DNA of 20,069 nucleotides, from contig CAZSMU010000064.1 in the NCBI GenBank assembly GCA_964607915.1, positions 1 through 20,069 on the forward strand, given 5' to 3'. Under the pieces are notes generated by a model. That model did not search any database. It was not told the origin of the DNA and worked only from the letters and a program-made list of their open reading frames with translations. The first letter of the stretch is position 1. Every line of letters starts with the position of its first letter. Positions 1-6,775 of this stretch are shown here, piece after piece. This stretch comes from JADJPL01 sp964607915. Its GTDB lineage: Bacteria; Bacteroidota; Bacteroidia; Chitinophagales; Saprospiraceae. The translations under genes were made by a program, and so were the position numbers.

Positions 1-1
1 T

Positions 2-61
2 AAAAGCCAAGGGATAAAATTGCAAGAAGTTTCGCCCATATACTTGCGCGGCATGGAATAA
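2..61 (+). CDS. C-terminal end of a + strand gene (partial, 5' part outside window)
   Basis: The second reading frame is open from the window edge to a TAA at 59-61 and reads KSQGIKLQEVSPIYLRGME, which looks like an ordinary protein C-terminus. The ending PxYLR resembles the last residues of TsaB (the YeaZ-type partner in tRNA threonylcarbamoyladenosine synthesis), but nineteen residues are too few to assign a family, so no gene name is given. The other two forward frames are broken or less protein-like here. The stretch could be open by chance. Confidence 0.35.
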   Translation, partial: KSQGIKLQEVSPIYLRGME

Positions 62-94
62 AACCTTTTATTTGCAACAGCTTTGAGTAAATGC

Positions 95-150
95 CTTTTT
101 GCAAAAGAGAGAGACGGATATTCCGCCTCAAAATATTCTTTTTGCAAAAG
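95..150. repeat. Pair of direct 13-bp near-palindromic repeats
   Basis: CTTTTTGCAAAAG occurs at 95-107 and again at 138-150, 43 bp apart start to start. Each copy is palindromic apart from one extra central T (CTTTT-T-GCAAAAG). Repeated palindromes upstream of a transcript can be operator sites, or each can form a short hairpin in RNA. No protein is assigned to them. Confidence 0.5.
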
Positions 151-247
151 GCCCACACACGTCCAAAAAGAGCTTTCCGGCTTTCTTATCTACACAGGCT
201 ATCTCTGCATACCGCTTGTTGGTACTTCTCCAACACACTACAAGTCT

Positions 248-280
248 TTTGCTTTCAGATTCTACGAGGTGTATACTTCG
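248..280 (+). promoter_or_regulatory. Weak candidate promoter for a + strand small RNA
   Basis: TTTG at 248-251 is followed after 20 bp by TATACTTCG at 272-280. The spacing fits the Bacteroidota -33/-7 layout, but the -7 element only partly matches TAnnTTTG. A start near 285-290 would give a transcript of about 185 nt ending at the terminator at 431-471. Confidence 0.25.
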
Positions 281-284
281 CGGG

Positions 285-471
285 AGATGATAGTTTGTGG
301 CGGGCAGGAAAGCCTTGACCGGGGGGACAATTGGCCCAATGCCCGCCCTTTTATAAAACTAAGGCCCTGCCGGTTTTTCGGCAAGGCCAATATCCAATTT
401 AAGATACATCGTTCGGTAGCACCGGGCGGTCAGGGCCGATTCACTGGGGGGTAGAATCGGCCTGTTTTTTT
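285..471 (+). ncRNA. Candidate structured small RNA, family unknown
   Basis: Between a weak promoter and a clear terminator lies about 185 nt that can form three stems: GGCGGGCA (299-306) with TGCCCGCC (340-347); GGCC-TGCC paired with GGCA-GGCC around 363-388; and the terminator stem. I looked for hallmarks of known RNAs and did not find them: no GAGGAAAGUCC of RNase P RNA, no tmRNA tag reading frame or T-arm, no SRP RNA GGAAGCAGC loop. The size would suit a 6S-like RNA, but the predicted shape is three hairpins rather than one bulged rod. It may also be only a 3' UTR. Confidence 0.25.
431..471 (+). terminator. Rho-independent terminator, + strand
   Basis: Bases 431-442 pair with 454-464 (11 bp with a single bulged G) around an 11-base loop, followed directly by seven T at 465-471. 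Only the + strand reading has the U-tract, so it ends a transcript coming from the left. The loop contains the stop codon of the oppositely oriented rpiB, making the two transcription units overlap tail to tail. Confidence 0.7.
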
Positions 472-914
472 ATCAGGCCTATTGTAATGGGGATTTTCCG
501 AATGCGATTTTCATGGCGGCCTCCTTCGAACCCGGTATCCAGGAAAGCGCGGGTTATGGCAAATACTTCTTCCATACTTACAAAACGAGCTGGTATGACC
601 AGTACATTGGCGTTATTGTGCAAGCGGGCCAGACGGGAAATTTCCTCTGACCAGCACAAGGCAGCGCGGATTTGCTGGTGTTTATTGGCTGTAATAGCGG
701 CCCCATTCCCGGACCCACAGATAGCTATACCGAGGTCTGCCTCTGCATTTTCGACCGCCTCCGCTACCGGATGGATAAAATCCGCATAATCGGCTGAAGC
801 CTCCGAATAGGTTCCAAAATCTACGGTTTCAAGGCCTTTGCTGTGCAGCCAGGCTTTGAGGGCTTCTTTACAGGCAAACCCTGCATGGTCGGAACCGATG
901 GCTATTTTTTTCAT
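441..914 (-). CDS. rpiB: Ribose 5-phosphate isomerase B
   Basis: This is a cytosolic enzyme of the non-oxidative pentose phosphate pathway that interconverts ribulose 5-phosphate and ribose 5-phosphate. The 157 residues match the usual RpiB/LacAB length. The N-terminus has IGSDHAG (residues 6-12), the phosphate/substrate-binding start of the family. CGSGNG at 66-71 carries the catalytic Cys66, and ARLHNNANVL around 96-105 carries His99, which in the family opens the sugar ring. The ATG at 914 starts the SDHAG domain at the expected distance, and no Shine-Dalgarno is visible. The gene lies 98 bp behind the DUF2723 gene in the same direction; most of the gap is a perfect inverted repeat, so it has little room for its own promoter. 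Its stop codon lies inside a + strand terminator. Some members of the family isomerise allose phosphate, which cannot be excluded. Confidence 0.93.
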   Translation of the reverse strand: MKKIAIGSDHAGFACKEALKAWLHSKGLETVDFGTYSEASADYADFIHPVAEAVENAEADLGIAICGSGNGAAITANKHQQIRAALCWSEEISRLARLHNNANVLVIPARFVSMEEVFAITRAFLDTGFEGGRHENRIRKIPITIGLIKKQADSTPQ

Positions 915-944
915 TGAACGGACGGGATAGAAGAAAGGAATGGG

Positions 945-1011
945 CTTTTTTACGAAGGGCTCTTCAAGGACAAAAGAGACTTTTGTCCTTGAAGAGCCCT
1001 TCGTAAAAAAG
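945..1011. repeat. Perfect 32-bp inverted repeat with 3-base spacer
   Basis: Bases 945-976 are the exact reverse complement of 980-1011, with AGA between them. The repeat starts one base after the TAG stop (1013-1015) of the DUF2723 gene and ends 33 bases before rpiB starts, so it would be transcribed as a very stable hairpin between the two genes. It is not a standard terminator: in both directions the T-run is on the 5' side of the stem and an A-run follows, the reverse of the usual polarity. It may be an mRNA-stabilising or processing hairpin, or a small mobile palindromic unit. No target-site duplication is visible. Confidence 0.9.
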
Positions 1012-1012
1012 T

Positions 1013-4000
1013 CTATTGAATAGGTAGGGTATCTTCAGGGGTTTTTACCCTAAAGCGGGCAAAGCGTTGCTGAAGTTCTGAAAAGAACGCATCGTCTTTA
1101 TTCCGCTGTGCATCCTGCATGAGTTTATTCATATTCTGCAGTGCCAGGTTGTACCTATCCTGATAGCTGCTGGCTAATATAGTTGGATCCAGGGAAGTCA
1201 GGTAGGCGGCCTGTTTTTCCGTTTCATCTGCGATGACCTTCATGATTGGCTTAGCTTTTTCATAGGCACCTGCTTCCAGATAGATATCCACCATATAGTA
1301 CGCTCGATAGTCGTACGGGAAGTTTTTGTGCGGGAAGGCCTTAAAGTACAGATCTGCCAGTGCGATGGCTTTGTCTTTCTTATTTTCCCGGAGGAGTTCG
1401 CCTGCGGCGCGGCGCATACTCAGTTGCATACTTTGTACGCTGGCCAGGTAGGATTTGTCGACGAAAGTTTCCACTTTATCGAAGTTGCCCCAGCGGAATT
1501 TTTCGGTTACGTTTTTGTAGAACAAGTCTGTATCCACGCGCCCGCTGCCGATGATACCCAGGCCCGGATCGCTTTGCCCTCTCGAGGGGGTAATACGCAG
1601 GCCGAGGCCTTCGAGGCGCATGTAATCATCGAGGCCGAAAAACTTATCCTGCCGGGTCGTCACCGAGAAATAAATCGGGCGTTCCCACAAGTTGGAGGCG
1701 ATGATATCCAATACTGCGAGATCGTCTTTCGTCAGGAATTCGCCGGAGATATTCAGCGGGATTCGATCTACCACGCTGGTGTCGCCCGGGGCAATCAGTC
1801 CTGCCTTGACGGCTGCTTCACGATCTACGGGGAGATAGACATTCTTCGACGGGATATAGCTATCTGTCTGACTTCCATTTTGTAGGGGGAGCGGATGGTA
1901 TTCTCCTACGAATTTAATCATATCGGCGAGGCTCATTTCCCTATCCGGAACGCCAGGGGTCTGGCTTGCGTAGAACACCTGGTTTCGGCGGTTGCCTCGC
2001 AAGGCATCCTCCGGGATACTCAGCTTGATAGCCGGGGAATCGTTGACCTTTCTGCGCAGCAGGTTGATATACCAATCCACTGCAATCAAGCTTAGGTTGA
2101 CGACGCGTACATCTTTCCGGATACCTTCGACTTCCTGTGCATACCAAAGCGGGTATGTATCGTTATCGCCAAAGGTGAACAAAATAGCATTGGGAGCACA
2201 GGATTGCAGGAAGTTGGAAGCATAATCGCGAGCTGCGAAATGCTCGCTTCGGTCCATGTCGTCGAAATTTTGGGTGCCCATCAGGAAGGGTGCCGACAAG
2301 ACAATCAGTGAAGCGGCTGCGCCACTGGCTACAGAAGGCATTTTGATACGTGCCCGTAGGAATTCAAACAGCGCCAATACCCCTAGCCCTATCCAGATAC
2401 AAAAGGTAAAGAAGGAGCCGACAAAAACATAGTCGCGCTCGCGGGGTTCGTTCGGCGGTTGGTTGGCATATACGATGATTCCGATACCGGTGATTACAAA
2501 AAAGGCGAGGACTCCCAGCCACTCTTTGGGCCTTCTGTTGAACTGAAAAAATACCCCAAACAGACCGAACAAGAGCGGGAGCATAAAGTACTTGTTCATG
2601 GCCTTGTCTTTCAGGGAATCCGGCATTTTTGCCAGATCGCCTCCGAGGCGTGCATTATCAATAAACGGGATACCGGATATCCAGTTGCCGGAAGACTTAT
2701 CCCATGAGTAGTATCCCTGTTCCCCGTTTTGTCGGCCGGAAAAATTCCACATAAAGTAGCGCCAATACATCCAGTTCAACTGATAAGAAACGAAGAAGCG
2801 GATATTATCGCCAAGGGTAGGCCTGCCTGGCGGCAGAGGTTGATTCGGATCCATACCTATCCATTGCTTATACAGCGCCGGCCGTCCCTGTGAATTATCG
2901 CTCATGCGGGGGAATATCGTTTCCTGGCGTTTATCGAATACGTACGACAGTTTTTCATCCACGATTTCATAGCGATCGCCTACCCGTCCGTAGCGCTGTT
3001 CTGACTTCACATCTATGGGGCTTGCTTCAAAGTGCGGGCCGCGCAGCAGGGCGCGATCTCCGTACTGTTCCCGGTTGAGGTAGGAAATCAAACGCATTGC
3101 ATCCGTCGGTGTATTCATATTGATAGGTGGGCTTGCATGCGCGCGCGTAACTACCATACCATAGGATGCATAAGAGATGATAATCAATGCCGTAGCAATG
3201 ATTCCATTTTGCAGGGTGGGGTTCTGCTTTTGTTCTGCATAGCGCAATCCGAAAACGACTCCACCGACTACGAGCAACAGCAGCAGGATGAGGCCTGAGT
3301 TGATGGGCAGGCCTATTCCATTCACCAGAACAAGCTCCAGCCGGCCCCACAATTTGGGAAGACCGGTAATGATCAGCGACTGGATGGCTACGATCATAGC
3401 CACGCCGATTGCCGCAGCCGCTACTACTCCGCCAAAAGTGTGTTTTTGGTAGCGCTTGAGGTAGAAAAAGAACGTAAGTGCCGGGAAGGTCAGAATACTC
3501 AACAAGTGAACCCCTATGGACATACCCGATGCATAGAGGGCGAAAATCAACCAGCGGTCGTATTGGTGCTCGTTGGGCTGTGCGTACCAGTGGATAGTTG
3601 CCCAGAGCGTCATGGTCGTAAAGAACGTGGACATGGCGTACACCTCGCCCTCTACCGCCGAAAACCAGATAGAAGTACTGAACGCCGTAGCCAGACCAGC
3701 CACCAGACCGGCACCAGCCAGGGCAACCAGTTGCCCTTTTTCAGGTTCCTCTTCCCTGCCGACCAGTGCCATCTTGCCCAAAATAATCGTCACCCACGCT
3801 ACGAACATCGCTGCAAACGCCGTACAAATACCCGACAACAGGTTTACCGCAAATGCAATATCCTGGGGGTCATCCGAAACAAGTTCGGCCATCCAGGCGA
3901 ACATGCGCCCAACCAAAAGGAATACCGGGGCACCCGGGGGGTGTACCACTTGCAGTTTGTAGGCGCCGAGAATAAATTCTCCACAGTCCCAAAGACTGCC

Positions 4001-4090
4001 GGTGCGTTCCGCCGACATGAAAAAGACAGCGAATGTGATCAAAAATACCAGCCAACCTGTCAGGTTACTCACGCGTTTATACGAAAGCAT
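1013..4090 (-). CDS. DUF2723 (GT117-type) multi-pass membrane protein, probable protein O-glycosyltransferase
   Basis: A large inner-membrane protein of 1025 residues, common in Bacteroidota. The N-terminal part (about 10-340) has many hydrophobic helices and the family signatures SLWDCGEF at 32-39 and HPPGAP at 50-55. The acidic residues of the first motif lie at the start of the first large loop, as in GT-C lipid-linked sugar transferases. Further helices occur around 500-600. The C-terminal third (from about 640) is soluble, with the conserved FGDNDTYPLWYAQ segment, and ends with helical, TPR-like sequence. Related eukaryotic TMEM260 is a protein O-mannosyltransferase. A role in protein O-glycosylation on the periplasmic side is therefore inferred, and the acceptor is unknown. 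The gene is first in a - strand pair with rpiB. Confidence 0.85.
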   Translation of the reverse strand: MLSYKRVSNLTGWLVFLITFAVFFMSAERTGSLWDCGEFILGAYKLQVVHPPGAPVFLLVGRMFAWMAELVSDDPQDIAFAVNLLSGICTAFAAMFVAWVTIILGKMALVGREEEPEKGQLVALAGAGLVAGLATAFSTSIWFSAVEGEVYAMSTFFTTMTLWATIHWYAQPNEHQYDRWLIFALYASGMSIGVHLLSILTFPALTFFFYLKRYQKHTFGGVVAAAAIGVAMIVAIQSLIITGLPKLWGRLELVLVNGIGLPINSGLILLLLLVVGGVVFGLRYAEQKQNPTLQNGIIATALIIISYASYGMVVTRAHASPPINMNTPTDAMRLISYLNREQYGDRALLRGPHFEASPIDVKSEQRYGRVGDRYEIVDEKLSYVFDKRQETIFPRMSDNSQGRPALYKQWIGMDPNQPLPPGRPTLGDNIRFFVSYQLNWMYWRYFMWNFSGRQNGEQGYYSWDKSSGNWISGIPFIDNARLGGDLAKMPDSLKDKAMNKYFMLPLLFGLFGVFFQFNRRPKEWLGVLAFFVITGIGIIVYANQPPNEPRERDYVFVGSFFTFCIWIGLGVLALFEFLRARIKMPSVASGAAASLIVLSAPFLMGTQNFDDMDRSEHFAARDYASNFLQSCAPNAILFTFGDNDTYPLWYAQEVEGIRKDVRVVNLSLIAVDWYINLLRRKVNDSPAIKLSIPEDALRGNRRNQVFYASQTPGVPDREMSLADMIKFVGEYHPLPLQNGSQTDSYIPSKNVYLPVDREAAVKAGLIAPGDTSVVDRIPLNISGEFLTKDDLAVLDIIASNLWERPIYFSVTTRQDKFFGLDDYMRLEGLGLRITPSRGQSDPGLGIIGSGRVDTDLFYKNVTEKFRWGNFDKVETFVDKSYLASVQSMQLSMRRAAGELLRENKKDKAIALADLYFKAFPHKNFPYDYRAYYMVDIYLEAGAYEKAKPIMKVIADETEKQAAYLTSLDPTILASSYQDRYNLALQNMNKLMQDAQRNKDDAFFSELQQRFARFRVKTPEDTLPIQ

Positions 4091-4165
4091 AGGGATTAAA
4101 ATATTTTATTAATTTGCATTAAAAGTCTATCAACCAAACACTTATGCTTTATTACAAGCAAAGTG

Positions 4166-4173
4166 CAAAACTA
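4166..4173 (-). promoter_or_regulatory. Possible -7 element for the DUF2723 gene
   Basis: Read on the - strand, this is TAGTTTTG, a full match to TAnnTTTG, 76 bases before the ATG at 4090. No TTTG is found at the right distance upstream, so only the -7 half supports it. Confidence 0.35.
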
Positions 4174-4278
4174 ACAAATAATCTTTAACTGAAGGTTAGC
4201 AGGGCGTACTTTATTGCGGGGCGCGCTTAAAATATCGCAACCTAATCCTACTCGGGCTGGTTATAGCCACAGCGGGGT

Positions 4279-4310
4279 TTTGAATTACAGCCCAATTAAG
4301 CATACCTTTG
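4279..4310 (+). promoter_or_regulatory. Bacteroidota-type promoter for the DUF4834-RluA-rsmG operon
   Basis: TTTG at 4279-4282, a 20-bp spacer and TACCTTTG at 4303-4310 match the primary-sigma promoter of Bacteroidota (TTTG...TAnnTTTG) exactly. Transcription would start near 4317, about ten bases before the ATG at 4327, leaving a very short leader. A GGGCTG/CAGCCC inverted repeat (4254-4259, 4288-4293) flanks the -33 element; its role is unknown. Confidence 0.75.
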
Positions 4311-4326
4311 CCCAAAGGACTTTTGT

Positions 4327-4506
4327 ATGAAGTTAATTTTCACCCTTGTGTTTGTGTACCTGGCATACCGGTTCTTTTTTGACAGACCCAGGATTCGGTC
4401 TCCTTACCGGCCAAGCCAGGCACCTCCGCGGCAACAGGGCACCCGGCGGGCGAGCCAAAAAGCACAAGACCCCGACGAATATGTGGACTATGAAGAAGTT
4501 GAATGA
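4327..4506 (+). CDS. DUF4834-family small membrane protein
   Basis: A 59-residue protein, short enough to be missed by length cut-offs. It starts with one hydrophobic segment (residues 2-18, LIFTLVFVYLAYRFFF), continues with an Arg/Pro/Gln-rich linker, and ends with the acidic motif EYVDYEEVE. This membrane anchor plus terminal YVDYEE tail is the pattern of DUF4834 proteins found in Bacteroidota; their function is unknown. Support comes from a well-placed promoter 17 bases upstream and from its overlap with the start of the pseudouridine synthase gene, which suggests translational coupling. Residue composition is protein-like and the frame is clean. Confidence 0.72.
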   Translation: MKLIFTLVFVYLAYRFFFDRPRIRSPYRPSQAPPRQQGTRRASQKAQDPDEYVDYEEVE

Positions 4507-5194
4507 AGAGATACCGCCTTTTAGGCCCGGTGACCATGTACTATGCAAGAACAACCAGTTCATTGCGTTCAATAAGCCTTCCGGGATTGCCGTACAGGCG
4601 GACCAGACGGGCGACAAAGCGCTGATTGACCTGGGAGCGATCTATACCAAATCCCGCTTGTTGCTCGTACATCGCCTGGACAGACCCGTTAGCGGGGCGG
4701 TCGTTTTTGCCAAGACTGTTTCAGCGCAGCAAGTCCTGAGCCAAGGGTTTAGGGAGCGGAGTATATCCAAAACCTACTTGGCTGTTGTAAAAAACCCTCC
4801 ACCGGAGCAGGAAGCAACTCTTGTCCATTATCTCAAGCAAGATATAAAGACCAATCGGTCTATTATTCTGCACGAAGAGCAGCCGGACAGCCTGCAGTCG
4901 GTACTCCATTACAAGACCATTGCGCAGAGCGACCATTACTGCCTGCTCGAAATAGACCTGCAAACAGGTCGGCACCACCAGATACGGGCTCAGTTGGCGG
5001 CTATTGGATGTCCGGTCAAAGGCGACGTAAAGTATGGGGCAAGGCGAAACAACCCGGATCGATCCATCCACCTACACGCCTGGAAGCTCCGTTTTGCCCA
5101 TCCTGTCGATCGCAGTCCTGTGCTCATCGAAGCCCCTCTCCCTCAGGAAGCCCTTTGGCAGGCATTTCAGAAATACATACCCCTGGAATCGTGA
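4490..5194 (+). CDS. RluA-family RNA pseudouridine synthase
   Basis: Isomerises uridine to pseudouridine in rRNA or tRNA; the exact target cannot be read from sequence. From the ATG at 4490 the protein has 234 residues, one catalytic domain without an S4 domain. HRLDRPVSG at 61-69 contains the catalytic Asp64; LQTGRHHQIRAQL at 157-169 and the GDVKYGA stretch at 178-184 are further family motifs. The frame is open upstream to 4346, but that extension overlaps the DUF4834 gene and shows no domain. An ATG at 4481 is an equally possible start. The gene overlaps the end of DUF4834 by 17 bases and its stop overlaps the GTG start of rsmG by four, so the three genes form one translationally coupled operon for RNA modification. 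Confidence 0.88.
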   Translation: MKKLNEEIPPFRPGDHVLCKNNQFIAFNKPSGIAVQADQTGDKALIDLGAIYTKSRLLLVHRLDRPVSGAVVFAKTVSAQQVLSQGFRERSISKTYLAVVKNPPPEQEATLVHYLKQDIKTNRSIILHEEQPDSLQSVLHYKTIAQSDHYCLLEIDLQTGRHHQIRAQLAAIGCPVKGDVKYGARRNNPDRSIHLHAWKLRFAHPVDRSPVLIEAPLPQEALWQAFQKYIPLES

Positions 5195-5823
5195 GCATAG
5201 ATTGCATACTGCCCTACTTCCCCGCGCTGACCGCTCGACAGAAGGAACAACTCCAACAATTAGGGGATTTATATCTCGAATGGAACGACAAGATCAACCT
5301 CATTTCCCGTAAAGACACGGTCCATCTCTACGAACACCACATCCTGCATGCCCTCGGCATTGCGAAAATCCTGCAGTTCCGGCCCGGTGCAGAGGTCCTT
5401 GACCTCGGTACCGGAGGAGGGTTACCAGGCCTCCCGCTCGCCATCCTGTTTCCGGAAACCCGTTTCACGCTCATTGACGGTACCGGCAAAAAGATACAAG
5501 CGGTACAAGATATGGCCGCCCGCCTCGGTCTGGAGAACGTGCGTGCCCAGCATATACGCGCCGAAGAGCTCAAGCAACAGTTTGACTTCATAGTGACCCG
5601 GGGAGTAGCTACACTGGACAAGCTGCTCCTGTGGACGAAAAAACTTTTCGTCAAAAAGCAACAGCACGCCCTGCCCAACGGTCTGCTCGCTTTGAAGGGC
5701 GGGAATTTAAAAGGAGAGATTGAAACCATCCGGAAAGGAAATTTCGTACAAGCCTTCCCTTTGTCTGAATATTTCAAAGAAACGTATTTTGTGGAAAAAT
5801 TCGTTGTTTATGTACAAGGCTAA
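5191..5823 (+). CDS. rsmG: 16S rRNA (guanine527-N7)-methyltransferase
   Basis: RsmG (GidB) uses S-adenosylmethionine to methylate N7 of G527 in 16S rRNA; in many bacteria its loss gives low-level streptomycin resistance. The 210 residues begin at GTG 5191, chosen because it overlaps the stop of the preceding gene (GTGA) and gives the normal family length and N-terminus. The SAM-binding motif DLGTGGGLPG is at 71-80, followed by TLIDGTGKK at 93-101, TRGVA at 136-140 and LALKGG at 166-171. The frame is open back to 5008, but that part is antiphase to the RluA gene and is not real. The gene lies about 4.5 kb from the candidate origin; gidB is often found near oriC in bacteria, a weak contextual support. 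Confidence 0.93.
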   Translation: MSIDCILPYFPALTARQKEQLQQLGDLYLEWNDKINLISRKDTVHLYEHHILHALGIAKILQFRPGAEVLDLGTGGGLPGLPLAILFPETRFTLIDGTGKKIQAVQDMAARLGLENVRAQHIRAEELKQQFDFIVTRGVATLDKLLLWTKKLFVKKQQHALPNGLLALKGGNLKGEIETIRKGNFVQAFPLSEYFKETYFVEKFVVYVQG

Positions 5824-5836
5824 AGCCCTACCTTTG
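5804..5836 (+). promoter_or_regulatory. Bacteroidota-type promoter for the DUF3127 gene
   Basis: TTG at 5804-5806, a 22-bp gap and TACCTTTG at 5829-5836. The -7 element is identical to that of the operon promoter at 4303-4310. It overlaps the end of rsmG and would start transcription near 5843, about 50 bases before the chosen ATG at 5896. Confidence 0.6.
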
Positions 5837-5895
5837 TAACGGCCAACCATGTACAGGTGGGTTTTTCATTCTCGTTCACCAAAATACAAAGGTCT

Positions 5896-6279
5896 ATGTC
5901 TTTTGAAATAGAAGGGAAGCTGCATAAAAAATACCCTGCGGAAAGCAAAAGCAGCACATTTCAGGCCCGGGAGTTCGTCCTCGAGATCAAAAGCGGAAAT
6001 TATCCGGAGTATATCAAATTCCAACTGGTACAAGACAAGTGCAGCCTGCTCGACGACTACGAGGAGGGCGATATGTTAAAAGTATATTTCGACCTGCGTG
6101 GCAGGGAATGGCAGGGAAAATACTTTACCAATCTGAATGCCTGGCGCCTTGGAAAGCCACAAGCGAGTGCCGCGCCTACGGCAGGTACCTCTTCCCCGCC
6201 TGCTTCCGAACCGGGCAGCTTCCCGTCGGCAGCCGATGAGCCCGGGTTTGGGGCAGACAATGACGACTTACCCTTCTAA
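5896..6279 (+). CDS. DUF3127 protein, SSB-like OB-fold with acidic tip
   Basis: The 127-residue protein begins MSFEIEGKLHKKYP and has a compact N-terminal domain (1-85) rich in beta strands, of the DUF3127 type related to OB-folds. A low-complexity Ala/Ser/Pro linker (88-115) follows, then the acidic ending DNDDLPF. This layout, OB-fold plus flexible linker plus DDLPF tip, is that of single-stranded DNA-binding proteins, whose tip (DDDIPF in E. coli) recruits repair and replication partners. A nucleic-acid-binding role is inferred, not shown. The ATG at 5896 was preferred over 5857 because it starts the conserved domain and leaves a leader after the promoter. Its last 12 bases overlap the end of bcp on the other strand. 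Confidence 0.82.
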   Translation: MSFEIEGKLHKKYPAESKSSTFQAREFVLEIKSGNYPEYIKFQLVQDKCSLLDDYEEGDMLKVYFDLRGREWQGKYFTNLNAWRLGKPQASAAPTAGTSSPPASEPGSFPSAADEPGFGADNDDLPF

Positions 6280-6732
6280 AGCTTTCAGAATTTGGGCGCT
6301 GTGGTTCTTGGTGTCCACTTTTGTGAAGATTTTCGCTATGTTACCTACCTCATCCACGACGAAAGTCGTGCGGATGACGCCCTCATAGCTTCGTCCGTAC
6401 ATCTGCTTTTCTCCCCAGGCCCCGTATAATTTGAGCAACTTCTGTTCGGTATCCGGTACCAGGGGAAAGGGAAGCGTGTACTTTGCCTTGAACCCTTCGT
6501 GTTTTTTGGCACTGTCGGGGCTCACGCCCAGAATGGCGTATCCTTTGGACAATAAGAGGGCATAGTTGTCGCGAAGGTCGCAGTTTTCAGCGGTACACCC
6601 CGGTGTATCGTCTTTGGGATAGAAAAAAAGAATGAGTTTTTTTCCGCGGAAATCTGAAAGGGAAATTTGAGCGCCCTTTTCGTCCTGAACGGTGAAATCA
6701 GGCGCCGGATCGCCTTCTTTGAGATGTGACAT
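6268..6732 (-). CDS. bcp: Thioredoxin-dependent thiol peroxidase (BCP/PrxQ)
   Basis: A cytosolic peroxiredoxin that reduces hydrogen peroxide and organic hydroperoxides with electrons from thioredoxin. The 154-residue length is normal. The active-site stretch PKDDTPGCTAENCDLRD at 39-55 contains the peroxidatic Cys46 and the resolving Cys51 five residues on, the spacing of the alpha-helical BCP subgroup. GVSPDS (69-74) and the TTFVVDEVG stretch (122-130) are further fold markers. It is last in the - strand run aat-M23-bcp, 43 bp behind the peptidase gene. It ends convergently with the DUF3127 gene, with a 12-bp overlap and no terminator visible between them. Confidence 0.93.
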   Translation of the reverse strand: MSHLKEGDPAPDFTVQDEKGAQISLSDFRGKKLILFFYPKDDTPGCTAENCDLRDNYALLLSKGYAILGVSPDSAKKHEGFKAKYTLPFPLVPDTEQKLLKLYGAWGEKQMYGRSYEGVIRTTFVVDEVGNIAKIFTKVDTKNHSAQILKALEG

Positions 6733-6775
6733 AGCAGGATATTTTTCACAGGTAACAAGAAGGCAGCCTTCTGGT

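Larger units (their letters stand above)
62..430. other. Gene-poor region with palindromic repeats and hairpins
   Basis: No convincing protein gene lies here. The 123-codon forward frame at 83-454 has no recognisable domain, is rich in Cys, Phe and Arg, and runs into the terminator hairpin. The region holds two copies of a 13-bp near-palindrome, the short inverted repeat CGGATATTCCG, an 8-bp stem (299-306 with 340-347) and a GGCC/TGCC-rich hairpin around 363-388. It leads into a strong + strand terminator, so it is either a long 3' UTR or contains an unidentified RNA gene. Confidence 0.5.

Noticed and set aside
83..454. 123-codon forward frame as a protein gene
   Set aside because: No domain, unusual Cys/Phe/Arg-rich composition, and it ends inside the terminator hairpin; two alternative frames are equally open.
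285..471. RNase P RNA, tmRNA, SRP RNA or tRNA
   Set aside because: None of the conserved sequence hallmarks of these RNAs is present.
945..1011. Inverted repeat as an ordinary rho-independent terminator
   Set aside because: No U-tract follows the stem in either direction; an A-run does.
3440..4099. 219-codon frame opposite the DUF2723 gene
   Set aside because: Antisense shadow of a clearly conserved gene; His/Arg/Gln-rich and without motifs.
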